This document shows, one piece after another, positions 34,805-45,986 of a DNA stretch of 64,000 nt. Origin of the DNA: Marichromatium bheemlicum (GTDB lineage: Bacteria; Pseudomonadota; Gammaproteobacteria; Chromatiales; Chromatiaceae); contig NZ_JAAXKX010000007.1 in assembly GCF_012276755.1 (NCBI RefSeq), positions 1 through 64,000 of the forward strand, read 5' to 3'. Under the pieces are notes generated by a model. That model worked only from the letters and a program-made list of their open reading frames with translations, was not told the origin of the DNA and made no database searches. Numbering within the stretch: position 1 is the first letter of the stretch; every line of letters starts with the position of its first letter. The translations under genes were made by a program, and so were the position numbers.

Positions 34805-36675
34805 GCCGGGTGCCGCTTGAGATGGATCAGCAGCAGCGACACCGCCGCCGGGGTCACCCCGGGGATGCGCGCGGCCTGACCGACGGTGGCGGGGCGGGTG
34901 CGGCAGAGCTTCTCGCGCACCTCGGCGGAGAGACCGCGCACTGCGGCGAAGTCGAAGGTCTCGGGCAAGGGCTTGTCCTCCTGGGCGCGCTGACGGGCGA
35001 TCTCGTCGCGCTGGCGGGCGATATAACCGGCATAGCGGGTCTGGATCTCGACCTGCTCGGCGACCTCGGGGGCGACCGGATGATTTGGCGTGTCGATCAG
35101 GACGTTGACCCCGGCGTGATCGACGCCGGGGCGGGCGAGCAGGTCGAGCGCGCGCGCCTCGCGCCGCAGCGGCTCGCCGAGCACCGCCCGCAGGCGCGCC
35201 GGGTCGACCCGGTCGGGACGGACGATGGCCGCAGCGAGGCGCTCGCGCTCGCGCTCGATCGCCTCGCGCTTGGCCTCGAAGTGCGCCCAGCGCTCGTCGT
35301 CGATCAGCCCGAGCGCGCGCCCGGTCTCGGTCAAGCGCAGATCGGCATTGTCCTCGCGCAGCATCAGCCGGTACTCGGCGCGGCTGGTGAACATGCGATA
35401 GGGCTCGTTGGTGCCGCGGGTGACCAGATCATCGACCATCACCCCGATGTAGGCCTCGTCGCGACGCGGCACCCAGGGCGACTCTTCGCGCAGCCGACGC
35501 ACCGCGTTGATGCCGGCGAGCAGCCCCTGGGCGGCGGCCTCCTCGTAACCGGTGGTGCCGTTGATCTGACCGGCGAGGAACAGCCCCTGAAGCTGGCGCG
35601 TCTCCAGCCCCGGGGCGAGATCGCGCGGATCGAAGAAGTCGTACTCGATGGCATAGCCGGGGCGGGTGATATGGGCCTGCTCCAGCCCCGGGATCGAGCG
35701 CACCAGCGCCTCCTGCACGTCGTAGGGCAGGCTGGTGGAGATGCCGTTGGGATAGACCTCGTGGGTGTCGAGCCCCTCGGGCTCGAGAAACACCTGGTGC
35801 GAGTCCTTGTCGGCGAAGCGCACGATCTTGTCCTCGATCGAGGGACAGTAGCGCGGGCCGATGCTGTCGATCACCCCGGTATAGAGCGGCGAGCGCGACA
35901 GCCCGGCGCGGATGATCTCGTGGGTGCGGGCGTTGGTATGGGCAATGTGACAGTTGACCTGCGGCGGGTGCTCGGCGGCGCTGCCGAGGAAGGAAAACAC
36001 CGGCACCGGTTCGTCGCCGGGCTGCTCGGCGAGCCGCGCGTAATCGATGCTGCGTGCGTCGAGACGCGGCGGGGTGCCGGTCTTGAGCCGTTCGATCCGC
36101 GGCAGCAGTTCACGCAGTCGCGCGGCCAAGGCGTTGGCCGGTGGATCCCCGGCACGCCCGCCCTCATAGTTGCTGAGACCGATATGGATGCGCCCGCCGA
36201 GGAAGGTGCCGACGGTCAGCACCACCGCCCGGGCGCGAAAGCGCAGCCCCATCTGGGTGCTGACCCCGGCGACCCGGTCGCCCTCGACGATGAGGTCGTC
36301 GACGGTCTGCTGGAAGATCCGCAGCCCGGGCTGGGACTCGAGCGCGGCGCGCACCACGGTGCGATAGCGGGTGCGGTCGGCCTGGGCGCGGGTGGCACGT
36401 ACCGCCGGGCCCTTGCTGGCGTTGAGGGTGCGGAACTGGATCCCGGCGCGGTCGGTGGCGCGTGCCATCAGCCCGCCGAGGGCGTCGATCTCGCGCACCA
36501 GATGGCCCTTGCCGATACCGCCGATGGCGGGGTTGCAGCTCATGTTGCCGAGGGTCTCGACGTTCTGTGTCAGCAGCAGGGTGCGTGCGCCGGCGCGCGC
36601 CGCCGCGAGCGCCGCCTCGGTGCCCGCGTGACCGCCTCCAACCACGATGACGTCGTACTGATCGCTCGCAAACAT
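34801..36675 (-). CDS. mnmG: tRNA uridine-5-carboxymethylaminomethyl modification enzyme MnmG (GidA)
   Basis: 624 residues, FAD enzyme that with MnmE modifies the wobble uridine of some tRNAs. FAD-binding [55 protein letters not shown] and [18 protein letters not shown] are diagnostic. First gene of the (-) block, divergent from the MoxR gene across 77 bases. In E. coli oriC lies beside mnmG, but that small gap has no DnaA boxes here. Confidence 0.97.
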   Translation of the reverse strand: MFASDQYDVIVVGGGHAGTEAALAAARAGARTLLLTQNVETLGNMSCNPAIGGIGKGHLVREIDALGGLMARATDRAGIQFRTLNASKGPAVRATRAQADRTRYRTVVRAALESQPGLRIFQQTVDDLIVEGDRVAGVSTQMGLRFRARAVVLTVGTFLGGRIHIGLSNYEGGRAGDPPANALAARLRELLPRIERLKTGTPPRLDARSIDYARLAEQPGDEPVPVFSFLGSAAEHPPQVNCHIAHTNARTHEIIRAGLSRSPLYTGVIDSIGPRYCPSIEDKIVRFADKDSHQVFLEPEGLDTHEVYPNGISTSLPYDVQEALVRSIPGLEQAHITRPGYAIEYDFFDPRDLAPGLETRQLQGLFLAGQINGTTGYEEAAAQGLLAGINAVRRLREESPWVPRRDEAYIGVMVDDLVTRGTNEPYRMFTSRAEYRLMLREDNADLRLTETGRALGLIDDERWAHFEAKREAIERERERLAAAIVRPDRVDPARLRAVLGEPLRREARALDLLARPGVDHAGVNVLIDTPNHPVAPEVAEQVEIQTRYAGYIARQRDEIARQRAQEDKPLPETFDFAAVRGLSAEVREKLCRTRPATVGQAARIPGVTPAAVSLLLIHLKRHPA

Positions 36676-36752
36676 GTCAGGAAACCCGATCCGATGAAGC
36701 CCTTCAGTTTAACCCATATCCACTCGCGCGCGGCGGCGCCGGGAGCATCCTC

Positions 36753-37706
36753 ATGAACCGACCCGAACCCCGCCCCGTCTCCGCGTCGCCGGTGGATCGC
36801 TGCAGTGCGGTGCTCGAGGCCGCCGCCGCGGTGATCCTCGGCAAGGAGCACGAGTTGCGCCTGGCGCTGACCTGCCTGCTCGCGCGCGGCCACCTGCTGA
36901 TCGAGGACCTGCCCGGGGTCGGCAAGACCACGCTCGCGCACCTGCTGGCGCGGCTGCTCGGGCTGGAGTACGCGCGCATCCAGTTCACCAGCGACCTGCT
37001 GCCGGCCGATGTCATCGGGGTGTCGGTCTATGACCGCGCCAGCGAGTCCTTCCGCTTCCACTCGGGGCCGGTGTTCTCCCAGCTGGTGCTCGCCGACGAG
37101 ATCAATCGCGCCACCCCCAAGGCACAGAGCGCGCTGCTCGAGGCGATGGAGGAGCGTCAGGTCACGGTCGAGGGCGAGACCCGTGCGCTGCCCGAGCCCT
37201 TCTTCGTCATCGCCACTCAGAACCCGCTCCACCAGATCGGCACCTTCCCGCTGCCCGAGTCGCAGCTCGATCGCTTCCTGATGCGCATCGAACTCGGCTA
37301 TCCGGCCGCACGCCAGGAGAAGCGCCTGCTCGCCGGCGAGGACCGTCGCGCGCTGGTGGCGCGCCAGGCTCCGGTGCTCGCGCCCGCCGAGCTGGCCGCC
37401 CTGCAGGAGCTGGTGGTGGCGGTGCACGCCGCCCCGGCGGTGATCGACTACGTTCATGCCATCCTCGCCTTCACCCGCGCCTCGGGGCGCTTTGCCTATG
37501 GGCTCTCGCCGCGCGCCGGGCTGGGGCTGCTGCGCGCGGCCAAGGCCTGGGCGCTGCTCGGCGGGCGCGACTACGTGCTCCCCGAGGACGTACAGGCGGT
37601 GCTGCCGGCCTGCTGCGCCCATCGTCTGGTCGGCAGTGGCGAGGGCGCTGTGCTCGATGCCTCCCGGGTCGACGCCGAGATCCTCGCCCATGTCCCGGTC
37701 CCCTGA
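36753..37706 (+). CDS. MoxR family AAA+ ATPase (first copy)
   Basis: 317 residues. Walker A LPGVGKTTLAHLLARLL, DLLPADVIGVSVYD, Walker B LVLADEINRATPKAQSALLE and sensor 1 FFVIATQNPLHQIGTFPLPE. MoxR proteins act as chaperones for partners carrying metal-binding or VWA-like domains, usually encoded beside them as here (DUF58). GGGAG precedes the ATG. The next gene starts 17 bases inside this one. A second, distinct MoxR is encoded in the facing operon. Confidence 0.92.
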   Translation: MNRPEPRPVSASPVDRCSAVLEAAAAVILGKEHELRLALTCLLARGHLLIEDLPGVGKTTLAHLLARLLGLEYARIQFTSDLLPADVIGVSVYDRASESFRFHSGPVFSQLVLADEINRATPKAQSALLEAMEERQVTVEGETRALPEPFFVIATQNPLHQIGTFPLPESQLDRFLMRIELGYPAARQEKRLLAGEDRRALVARQAPVLAPAELAALQELVVAVHAAPAVIDYVHAILAFTRASGRFAYGLSPRAGLGLLRAAKAWALLGGRDYVLPEDVQAVLPACCAHRLVGSGEGAVLDASRVDAEILAHVPVP

Positions 37707-38688
37707 GCGCGCGCGCTGGCGCGGTTGGTTCGCCGCGCGCTTCGACGCCATGCTGCGCCGCGCCCGCAGCGACCCCGATGGCGTGGTGCGCATCGGCGCG
37801 CGCCAGATCTATATCCTGCCCACCCGCTTCGGGCTGGTGTTCGGCGCCGTGCTGCTGGTGATGCTGCTCGGCTCGCTCAACTACCAGAACAACCTCGGGT
37901 TGCTGTTCACCTTTTTCCTCGCCGCGGTGGCGCTGCTGGCGATGCACCATGCTTGGTTTAACCTGCTCGGGCTGGAGCTGCAGGCGCGGCCCGGGGCGGC
38001 GGTGTTCGCCGGCGAGCCGGCGCGCTTCACCCTCAGTGTGCGTGGGCGCGGTCGGCGCGCGCGTGCCGACCTGCGTCTGAGTGGTGCCGAGGATGCCGCT
38101 GCGCCGCTCGCCGTCCCCGGCGATGAGCAGCGCGGCTGCGCCCTCGCCGTGACCACCAGGCGCCGTGGCTGGCAACCGCTCGGCGAGGTGCGGGTCGAGA
38201 CCTGCCACCCGCTGGGGCTGTTCCGTGCCTGGTGCCACACCCTGCCGCAAGCCGCCACCCTGGTCTATCCGGCCCCTGCGCAGCGCGCCCCGCCGCCGCT
38301 CGGCACGGGTGCCGGCGCGCGTGCCCAGCCGCTGGGGACGGGGGGCGGGGTCGAGGACTATGTCGGCGCGCGCGACTATCGTCACGGCGACTCGCCGCGC
38401 CATCTCGACTGGAAGGCCTATGCCCGCGAACGCGGCCTGCTGACCAAGCAGTTCGAGGGCGAACAGGGGCGCGAGTTGTGGATCGAGTGGGCGGCGCTCG
38501 CCACCGCCGATCCTGAGGCGCGGCTCACCGAACTCGCTCGCCAGCTGCTCGATGCCGCGGCCGCCGGGGCGCGTTTCGGACTGCGCCTGCCCGGGGTGGA
38601 GGAGCCGTTGGCCGCCGGCGAGGCGCAGCTGCAGCGCTGTCTCACCCGTCTTGCGCTGTTCGGCCAGGAGGGCGGCGATGACCATTGA
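37690..38688 (+). CDS. DUF58 domain membrane protein
   Basis: 332 residues from the ATG at 37690, overlapping moxR by 17 bases; the longer open frame upstream is only a shadow. Two adjacent membrane helices at about residues 40-80 (FGLVFGAVLLVMLLGSLNY, LLFTFFLAAVALLAMHHAWF), then a cytoplasmic or periplasmic beta domain and the DUF58 hallmark VEDYVGARDYRHGDSPRHL followed by WKAYAR. DUF58 proteins are obligate neighbours of MoxR and are thought to be its clients. The next gene overlaps this one by 11 bases. Confidence 0.88.
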   Translation: MSRSPERARWRGWFAARFDAMLRRARSDPDGVVRIGARQIYILPTRFGLVFGAVLLVMLLGSLNYQNNLGLLFTFFLAAVALLAMHHAWFNLLGLELQARPGAAVFAGEPARFTLSVRGRGRRARADLRLSGAEDAAAPLAVPGDEQRGCALAVTTRRRGWQPLGEVRVETCHPLGLFRAWCHTLPQAATLVYPAPAQRAPPPLGTGAGARAQPLGTGGGVEDYVGARDYRHGDSPRHLDWKAYARERGLLTKQFEGEQGRELWIEWAALATADPEARLTELARQLLDAAAAGARFGLRLPGVEEPLAAGEAQLQRCLTRLALFGQEGGDDH

Positions 38689-40668
38689 GCGCGCGCACTG
38701 GCCCGAGCCCGTCCCGGACCGCCTCCAACAGCTGTGGCTGACCCTGGTGGTGATTGCCGGGGCCGTGCCGCTGCTGTCGTGGCTCGATTGGCGCATCGCC
38801 GTCCTCGTCGTGGCGCTGTTCGCGCTGCGTCTGGTTGCGTTGCGCTGGCACGGGGCCCAGCCCGGGCGCTGGTTGCTGGTGCTGCTGACCCTCGCTGCGG
38901 TCGCCAACTGTCTCTACGTCTACGGCAATCTCAGTGGCCGCCAGGGCGGGGCGGCGCTGTTCCTCTCTATGCTCGCGCTCAAGTTGCTGGAGCTGCGCGC
39001 GCGGCGCGATCTGCAGCTCGTGGCCATCCTGCTCGGCTTCCTGGTGGTGGTGCAGTTCCTCTTCGATCAGTCGCTCGGCCTCGCACTCTATCTGGCGCTG
39101 GTGATCGGGGGCATGCTCGCGCTGCTGGCCGACCTCAACGGTGCGGCCGGGGGCGGGCGGCTGCGCCCGGCGCTGACCACGACCACGCGGTTGGCGCTGC
39201 AGGCGTTGCCGCTGACCCTGGTGCTGTTCCTGCTCTTTCCGCGTCTGAGCGCGCCGTTGTGGGACCTCGGACTCGATGCCGAGCAGGCCCGCACCGGCTT
39301 CTCCGACACCATGGAGCCGGGCGCGGTCAGCGAGTTGGTGGTCAACGGTGAGCTGGCCTTCCGGGTGCGTTTCTATGCCACTCCGCCGCCGCCCGAGCAG
39401 CGTTACTGGCGCGGTCTGGTGCTGTGGCAGACCGACGGGCGGCGCTGGACGGTGGGCGAGCCGCCGCAGGGCGGGCCGGTCTCGCTGGCGCTCGCCGCTG
39501 CGGCCGATCGACTCGACTACGAGGTGGTGCTGGAGCCGACCGACCGGCGCTGGCTGTTCGCGCTCGATCTGCCGGTCGCAGCCGAGGGGGCGGCGTTCGC
39601 GCCCGATCACCTGTTGCGTGCCCGCCGCGCGGTGGAGAGTGCGCTGCGCTATCGGGTGCGCTCGGCACTCGACTATCGCACGTCCCCACCGAGCGCGGCG
39701 CTGCGCGACTATGCCCTGCGCCTGCCGGCCGCCACCATCACCCCGCGGATGCGTGCCCTGGTGGCGAGCTGGCGTGGTGAGGGTGCGGACGACCAGGCCG
39801 TGGTGAGACGCGCGCTCGCCCACTTCAATCGCGAGGCCTTCCACTACACCCTGCTGCCGCCGCCGCTCGGACCGAATCCGGTCGATGCCTTCCTGTTCGA
39901 GACCCGACGCGGCTTTTGCGAGCACTATGCCAGCAGTTTCGCCACACTGATGCGGTTGGCCGGGATCCCCTCGCGGGTGGTGCTCGGCTATCTCGGCAGC
40001 GAGCCCAACGCCATCGGCGGCTATCACATGGTGTGGCAGTCCGATGCCCATGCCTGGGTCGAGGTGCTGCTGCCGGGGCGCGGCTGGGTACGGGTCGATC
40101 CCACCGCCGCGGTGGACCCCTCGCGGATCGACAACCAGAGCGCCTCGCGACTGCTCGGCGCCGGCAACCCGGTGCGCTTCGAGTTGACCCAGGGCGCGTG
40201 GCTCGCCCAGCTGGCGCGCGGCGCGCGCCAGTTCGCCGACAGTATCGATGCGGCCTGGCAGGACTGGGTGCTCGACTTCTCGGCCGAGGACCAGCTCGGA
40301 CTGCTGCAGCGGCTCGGGCTCGGTAGGCTGGGTGAGTACGGGCTGGCGGTGCTGATGGTCGCGACCTTCTCGCTGACCCTGGGCGCGGTGCTGCTGGGGT
40401 TGGTGCGCGCGCCGCGCGTCTCCGACCCGCTGGTCTCGCGTCATGCCCGTTTCTGTCGCCGGCTGGCGCGTATCGGGCTGGCGCCGCACCCCGGTGAGGG
40501 CCCGCAGGACCATGGCCGACGGGTGATCGCCGCGCGTCCCGATCTCGCCGCTCCGGTCTCGCGCTTCCTCGCGCTCTATCTACCGGCGCGCTTCGGCCCC
40601 GCGCCCGACCCCCGGGCGGTGGTGCGGCTCGATGCCCTGCTGCGCGGCTTCCGTCCGCGCCGTCGTCG

Positions 40669-40672
<4 letters not shown>
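38678..40672 (+). CDS. tgpA: TgpA-like membrane transglutaminase/protease-like protein
   Basis: 664 residues from ATG 38678 (GGAGG upstream, overlapping DUF58). About five membrane helices in residues 15-190, a large periplasmic transglutaminase-like domain, one late helix (LAVLMVATFSLTLGAVLLGL) and a C-terminal DUF4129-like helical tail. The catalytic triad is intact: Cys414 in RRGFCEHYASSFATLMR, His458 in SDAHAWVEV, Asp474 in WVRVDPTAAV. Pseudomonas TgpA is essential and periplasmic; its substrate is unknown. Last gene of MoxR-DUF58-TgpA; its stop is shared with the convergent moxR through CTAG. Confidence 0.9.
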
Positions 40673-41639
<967 letters not shown>

Positions 41640-41643
<4 letters not shown>

Positions 41644-42779
41644 GGGTCGGTGCTCTCGCGGTTGCCACCGGGCGATCGGGCCTGCTGCTCCAGTCGCGCC
41701 AGGGTATGGGTAAGGGTGATGAGCGCGCGGGCGTCGCGGGGTGTCTCCTCGAGCGCCTGGGCGAGGCGCGCGCGCGACTCGCCGCTGGCCGCGGCGAGCC
41801 GGCTCAGCCGCTGTTCGCGCGGTGCGCGCGCGATCTCCGGCAGGCGCCTCGCCCACAACCGCAGCACCCGGGCACGGCTGGCCGCGAGCAGTGCCGGAGT
41901 CTGGCGATGGCGCCAGAGGAAGTGCGCCCCGGCCTCGAGAAGGACGAGCCGGTCGCGCGCCGGTGCCGGGGCCGGCGCGAGCGTCGGCCCGAGCCGGGCG
42001 CCGAGCGACCACAGCCACACCGCCAGGGTGAGTGCTGCGGCGATCAGTGCCAGCGGTGCCCGCGCCCACAGCCGCGCGAGCAGCCCCGGCGGGGCCTCGG
42101 CATACAGCAGCCACACCTTACCGCCGGGCGCGGGGGCGACCAGACGGGCGCCGAACAGGGCGTGGTCACGCTCGCCGATGCGCTGGTGGGTGAGGATGTC
42201 GAGGTCGGCGAGCACGCTCAGCCGGCCGGCGCCGATCTCCCGGTGCGCCAGCGGTTGCCCGCAACGCTGTTTGTCGCCATGGCTGACGCACAGGGTCCGC
42301 CCGGGGTCGAGGGCGACCTCGAGTGGCGCCGCCCCGGGCGTCGGGCGCAGGCGGACCGGCATCGGTGGGCCCGACTCGGTCCAGTGCTCGGGGTGGATCC
42401 CGAAGGTCTCGAGCAGCGCGTGGCGTGGCCCCGTCCCCGGTGTGGTCACCAGCCGTCCGCCGGCGGCGATCCAGTCGCGCAGTCGCTGGTGCTGGCGTGG
42501 TGGCAGCGGGCCGGGCGCGCGCACCACCAGGGTGTCGCCGGGGGGCGGTGGGGCGGCGAGCAGGGCATGATCGGGGCGGCTCTCGACGGCGATGCCGAGC
42601 CCGGTGAGGAAGCGCTCGAAGGCGAGCAGCGGATTGGCTCGGGCCGCCGCCGAGGGGGCGACCGGCACCTGTTCGACGCGACGCTCGAAGTGGGTCAGGA
42701 ACCAACTCGCCAGTGCCGCCACGAGGATTAGCCCGGTGCCGCCGAGGGTGAGTGCGAGCAGGCGCTGTTCAGTGTGCAC
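41640..42779 (-). CDS. DUF4350 domain membrane protein
   Basis: 379 residues from a GTG at 42779 that overlaps the DUF4129 gene. An N-terminal helix (LALTLGGTGLILVAALASWF), a Rossmann-like extracytoplasmic DUF4350 domain (GDTLVVRAPGPLPPRQHQ, WIAAGGRLVTTPGTG), a second helix near residues 238-258 and a charged cytoplasmic C-terminus. Always found beside MoxR and DUF4129 in this cluster type. Function unknown. Confidence 0.82.
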
Positions 42780-44193
42780 CGGTCCGTCCCCGCCAGCGCC
42801 GCCAGTGGCTCAGCAGTCGCTCGACGTGCGCCGCGCTCGGAGCCCGATCGCCGTAGGCCGCGTGCCGGCGCGCCGCGGCGATCGCGGCGAAGGGGACCCG
42901 GATCCGGCGTGGCAGCCGTGCGCTCGCCCGCTGCACGCAGCTCCCCTCGGTGGCCCCCGGGGGGAGCGAGAGACCGAGCCGGTCGAGTCTCTCCAGGCTG
43001 GCGCGATAGAGCGCGCCGATGGCCGCGCCCGGGTCGTCGGCATCGAGCAGGCGACGGATCTCGCTCTCGTGATCGAGGGGCGATGTGGCATGCGGCCCGG
43101 ACGCGGCCTCGTGCCCCGTCCTGGTCGACCTGGGCAGGCGTGGCGCGCGTTCGCGCCACAGCGCGCGGACGAGCACCAGCAGGGCGATCGCGGCGAGCGT
43201 CACCAGCCCCCACTGGATGGTGCCGGCGAGCCAGGGGGGCGGGGTCGCCGCCCAAGAGTCCTCGGCGTCCTCGGTGCCGCGCTGTGCGGGGTCGGTCACC
43301 GGCAGCCACAGCTCGACCTCGCGGGTGGTGCCGAACTCGGGCGAGTCGAGCACCTCGGCGATGCGTGCGCGGGCCGCCTCGGGGTCTGGCCAGGTCTCGG
43401 CCTCGGCCGGTGGCGGGGCGAGCAGCAGCGGTGCGAGCAGCGCCAGCGCCGGGAGCACGGCGGCCGGTGGCGGCGGGGCGCGGCGGAAGGCGAGTTCGAT
43501 GTCCCAGCCCTCGAGTTCGGTGCGGCGGGTGAGATAGAGCGCGAACCCGGCGCAGACGTAGAAGGGCGCGATCAGCGAGCAGGCGAGCAGATAGCAGGCG
43601 CTGCTGATCCAGTAGGCCGGCGAGGCGCTGTCGTCGAGTGCGGCGACCAGGTCGATTCCCGCCAGCCCCTCGGGGATCAGCAGATAGAGCCCGAGCAGCA
43701 TGCCGCCCCAGAGGATCGCTTCGAGGTGATAGCAGACCAGGGTCAGCCACCCGCTAGCGCTGCCCTCGGCGAGGGTGCGCAGCCGCGCGCGGTGGGCCCG
43801 GCCCGGCAGCCCTTCGAGCAGCAGCAGCGGGAGCACGAGCGCGCGTCTCGGGCTCAGCCGGCGCCACAGCAGCAGCGGCAGCAGGCGCGGGCGCAGCCCG
43901 GCGCCGAGCATCCCGGGGAGGGCGCCGCGTCGCGGGCGCTCGTCGAACAGCGCGCGGCTCGCCCACAACAGCAGCGGGGCTTCGTAGATCGGCTTGCACC
44001 ACCACAGCGCCAGCAGCCAGAGGTCGCTGTGGAGCCAGGCCAGTGCCAGCACCATCAGGGTCAGCGGCAGCGCGGTGCACCACCACAGCGCCCAGAGTGC
44101 CGGGAACCAGGCGCGGGCGAGGGCGAAGCCGAGATCGATCGCCTGCCAGGCGGGGCAGGGGCGCAGCCGGGCGGTGAGTCGTTCAAGACGCAT
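42769..44193 (-). CDS. DUF4129 domain multi-pass membrane protein
   Basis: 474 residues from the ATG at 44193; an in-frame GTG at 44202 is an alternative. It overlaps the SpoIIM stop by 11 bases. About six hydrophobic segments in the first 230 residues, a periplasmic loop rich in Pro/Glu/Trp (TWPDPEAARARIAEVLDSPE), another helix near 330 (WGLVTLAAIALLVLVRAL) and a C-terminal DUF4129 helical domain (DDPGAAIGALYRASLERLDR). The same DUF4129 type ends TgpA in the facing operon, linking the two. Confidence 0.82.
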   Translation of the reverse strand: MRLERLTARLRPCPAWQAIDLGFALARAWFPALWALWWCTALPLTLMVLALAWLHSDLWLLALWWCKPIYEAPLLLWASRALFDERPRRGALPGMLGAGLRPRLLPLLLWRRLSPRRALVLPLLLLEGLPGRAHRARLRTLAEGSASGWLTLVCYHLEAILWGGMLLGLYLLIPEGLAGIDLVAALDDSASPAYWISSACYLLACSLIAPFYVCAGFALYLTRRTELEGWDIELAFRRAPPPPAAVLPALALLAPLLLAPPPAEAETWPDPEAARARIAEVLDSPEFGTTREVELWLPVTDPAQRGTEDAEDSWAATPPPWLAGTIQWGLVTLAAIALLVLVRALWRERAPRLPRSTRTGHEAASGPHATSPLDHESEIRRLLDADDPGAAIGALYRASLERLDRLGLSLPPGATEGSCVQRASARLPRRIRVPFAAIAAARRHAAYGDRAPSAAHVERLLSHWRRWRGRTGAH

Positions 44194-45151
44194 CGTCGCC
44201 ACGTCCGGCCAGGGCGATGTAGAGGGCGAGGAGGGTCCAGCCGGCGGCGCCGACGGCGTATTTCACCGCCACCGGGGCCGCGCCGGCCGACCAGAAGGCC
44301 TCGATCAGTGCCGCACCGAGGAGCATCAGCGCCGCACCGGCCACCAGCACCAGGGCATCGCGGGCATTGACGCGCAGCGCCGCGAGCCGCGGCAGCCGAC
44401 CCGGGGCGAACAGCGCCTTGCCGAGCAGTAGTCCGGCGCCGCCGCAGATGGCGATCGCGCTCAGTTCGAAGGGGGCGTGACCGCTGACGAAGGGCCAGAA
44501 GGTGATGCCGTGACCGATGGCGCTGAGGTGACCGGCGGCGGCGCCGATGAACAGTCCGTTGAACACCAGGATGACCACGCTGCCGATGCCGAACAGCACC
44601 CCGCCGGCGAAGCTGCGAAAGCCGATGCCGACGTTGTTGCGGACATAGAAGCTGAACATCGCCAGATCGCTGTCGGCCGGGCGCACCTGGCCGGGATGAT
44701 CCCGGGTCGGGTCGTAGAGCGCCTCGAGTTCGGCGAGCTGCTCGGCGTCGATCAGCGTCAGGATCAGTCCGGGGTCGTGATAGGCGCCGAGCGCCATCGC
44801 CGCCATCGGTACGAACAGCAGCGCGGCGGCGAGCCACAGCGGTGCGGCGTGACGGCGCAATGCGCGCGGGAAGTCGCGCGCCATCAGCCGCAGCGCGCGG
44901 GGGCCGAGGCGCAGCCTGGGGTGGTGGAGCTGGGCGTGACCGCGCCGCACCAGCTGCTCGAGTTCGGCGATCAACCCGGGGGTGTAGCCGCGGGTTTGGG
45001 CCAGCGCATAGTGCGCGCACAGTCGACGATGCAGCCCCGGGAACTCGGCGAGCTCGGCGCCGCGGCGCCGGCGCTGTTCGAGCTGCTCGAGCAGCGCGCG
45101 ATAGCGCGTCCAGTCGGCGGTGTGCTGGTGCTCGAAGCGTTGTTGTCTCAT
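44183..45151 (-). CDS. SpoIIM family (stage II sporulation protein M) membrane protein
   Basis: 322 residues. Soluble helical N-terminus, then about five membrane segments; the SpoIIM family core is SFYVRNNVGIGFRSFAGGVL and GHGITFWPFVSGHAPFELSA. In sporulating Firmicutes SpoIIM helps organise peptidoglycan hydrolases during engulfment; in non-spore-formers the role is not known. Overlaps the RDD gene by four bases. Confidence 0.88.
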   Translation of the reverse strand: MRQQRFEHQHTADWTRYRALLEQLEQRRRRGAELAEFPGLHRRLCAHYALAQTRGYTPGLIAELEQLVRRGHAQLHHPRLRLGPRALRLMARDFPRALRRHAAPLWLAAALLFVPMAAMALGAYHDPGLILTLIDAEQLAELEALYDPTRDHPGQVRPADSDLAMFSFYVRNNVGIGFRSFAGGVLFGIGSVVILVFNGLFIGAAAGHLSAIGHGITFWPFVSGHAPFELSAIAICGGAGLLLGKALFAPGRLPRLAALRVNARDALVLVAGAALMLLGAALIEAFWSAGAAPVAVKYAVGAAGWTLLALYIALAGRGDDAS

Positions 45152-45870
45152 GCCGCGCGTCCATCGGGCGTGACGCGGTCGATCCAGGCCGCCCAGTCGG
45201 CGATCAACGCCGGCGCTGCGGTGCCGCGTACCCCGCGCGGGGCGGTTAGGACCTCGGCGAGTTCGATGCGCCGTGCGTCGGCGAGCGCGGGCGCGCGCTC
45301 GGCGAAGGCGAGGATCGCCGCTCGGGTGGCGGCGTCGAACTCGGGCGGCGGGCGCTGGCCGGCGGTCGATGCCGGGCCTCGGCGTGTCGCCGGGCGCTCG
45401 TCGTGCACCACCAGGGTGGCAGCGGCGAGATCGCCGATGCGGCGGAAGTCACGGTCGGCGAGGCTCACTGCCAGCCCCAGGGCGTAGCCGGCGGGGAGGA
45501 AATCGACCGTCCGTAGCAGGTTGCGCAGGGTCGAGGCGGGGAGCCCGACTGGGGTGGCGTCCTCGTGCACCACGCGCAGCCCGAGTGCCCGCTTGCCGGG
45601 GGTGGCGCCGCGCCAGACCTCGAACACCACCGGATAGAACCACTCGATGGCGAAGATCGCGAGCAGCGCCAACCCGATCCCGAGGTCGGCGAGTGCGAGC
45701 AGCGGGAGCAGCAGCAGATAGAGCCCGCCCCGGATCAAAAAATCGAGCGCCAAGGCGAGCGCGCGTGGTACCGGCCCGGCGACGCGTAACCCGAGGTCGA
45801 TGCCCTCCGGGGTCTCGCGCAGGCGCAGGGTGTCGATCGGCTCGGCGTGCTCCCGGGGATGGCGGTTCAT
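45148..45870 (-). CDS. RDD family membrane protein
   Basis: 240 residues from the ATG at 45870. RDD signature in PVPRALALALDFLIRGGLYL, with the Arg/Asp pair, then a second segment LALLAIFAIEWFYPVVFEVW, and the conserved GATPGKRALGLRVV and DRDFRRIGDLAAATLVV. The C-terminal part is cytoplasmic. First gene of the five-gene operon. RDD proteins are generally ill-defined transporters or channels. Confidence 0.86.
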   Translation of the reverse strand: MNRHPREHAEPIDTLRLRETPEGIDLGLRVAGPVPRALALALDFLIRGGLYLLLLPLLALADLGIGLALLAIFAIEWFYPVVFEVWRGATPGKRALGLRVVHEDATPVGLPASTLRNLLRTVDFLPAGYALGLAVSLADRDFRRIGDLAAATLVVHDERPATRRGPASTAGQRPPPEFDAATRAAILAFAERAPALADARRIELAEVLTAPRGVRGTAAPALIADWAAWIDRVTPDGRAA

Positions 45871-45926
45871 GGGGCACAAAGATGCGGGATTCGGAGGGTC
45901 GGGGCAAGCCGAGTGGTCCCCGGTGG

Positions 45927-45963
45927 CGCCCGCCCCGCGCCCAGGGCGGGAGCGGGGCGGGTG
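45927..45963 (-). terminator. GC-rich hairpin downstream of the CDF-like gene (U-less)
   Basis: A 10-bp perfect stem (45929-45938 with 45952-45961) extendable by a wobble pair, loop of 13 bases. It lies 26 bases past the stop of the CDF-like gene and upstream of the RDD start. No U-run follows. Confidence 0.4.
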
Positions 45964-45986
45964 GCGGCAGGGCCGCCGTGGCTTGG

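Noticed and set aside
36676-36752. oriC between mnmG and the MoxR gene, as in E. coli
   Set aside because: Only 77 bases, GC-rich, no DnaA boxes.
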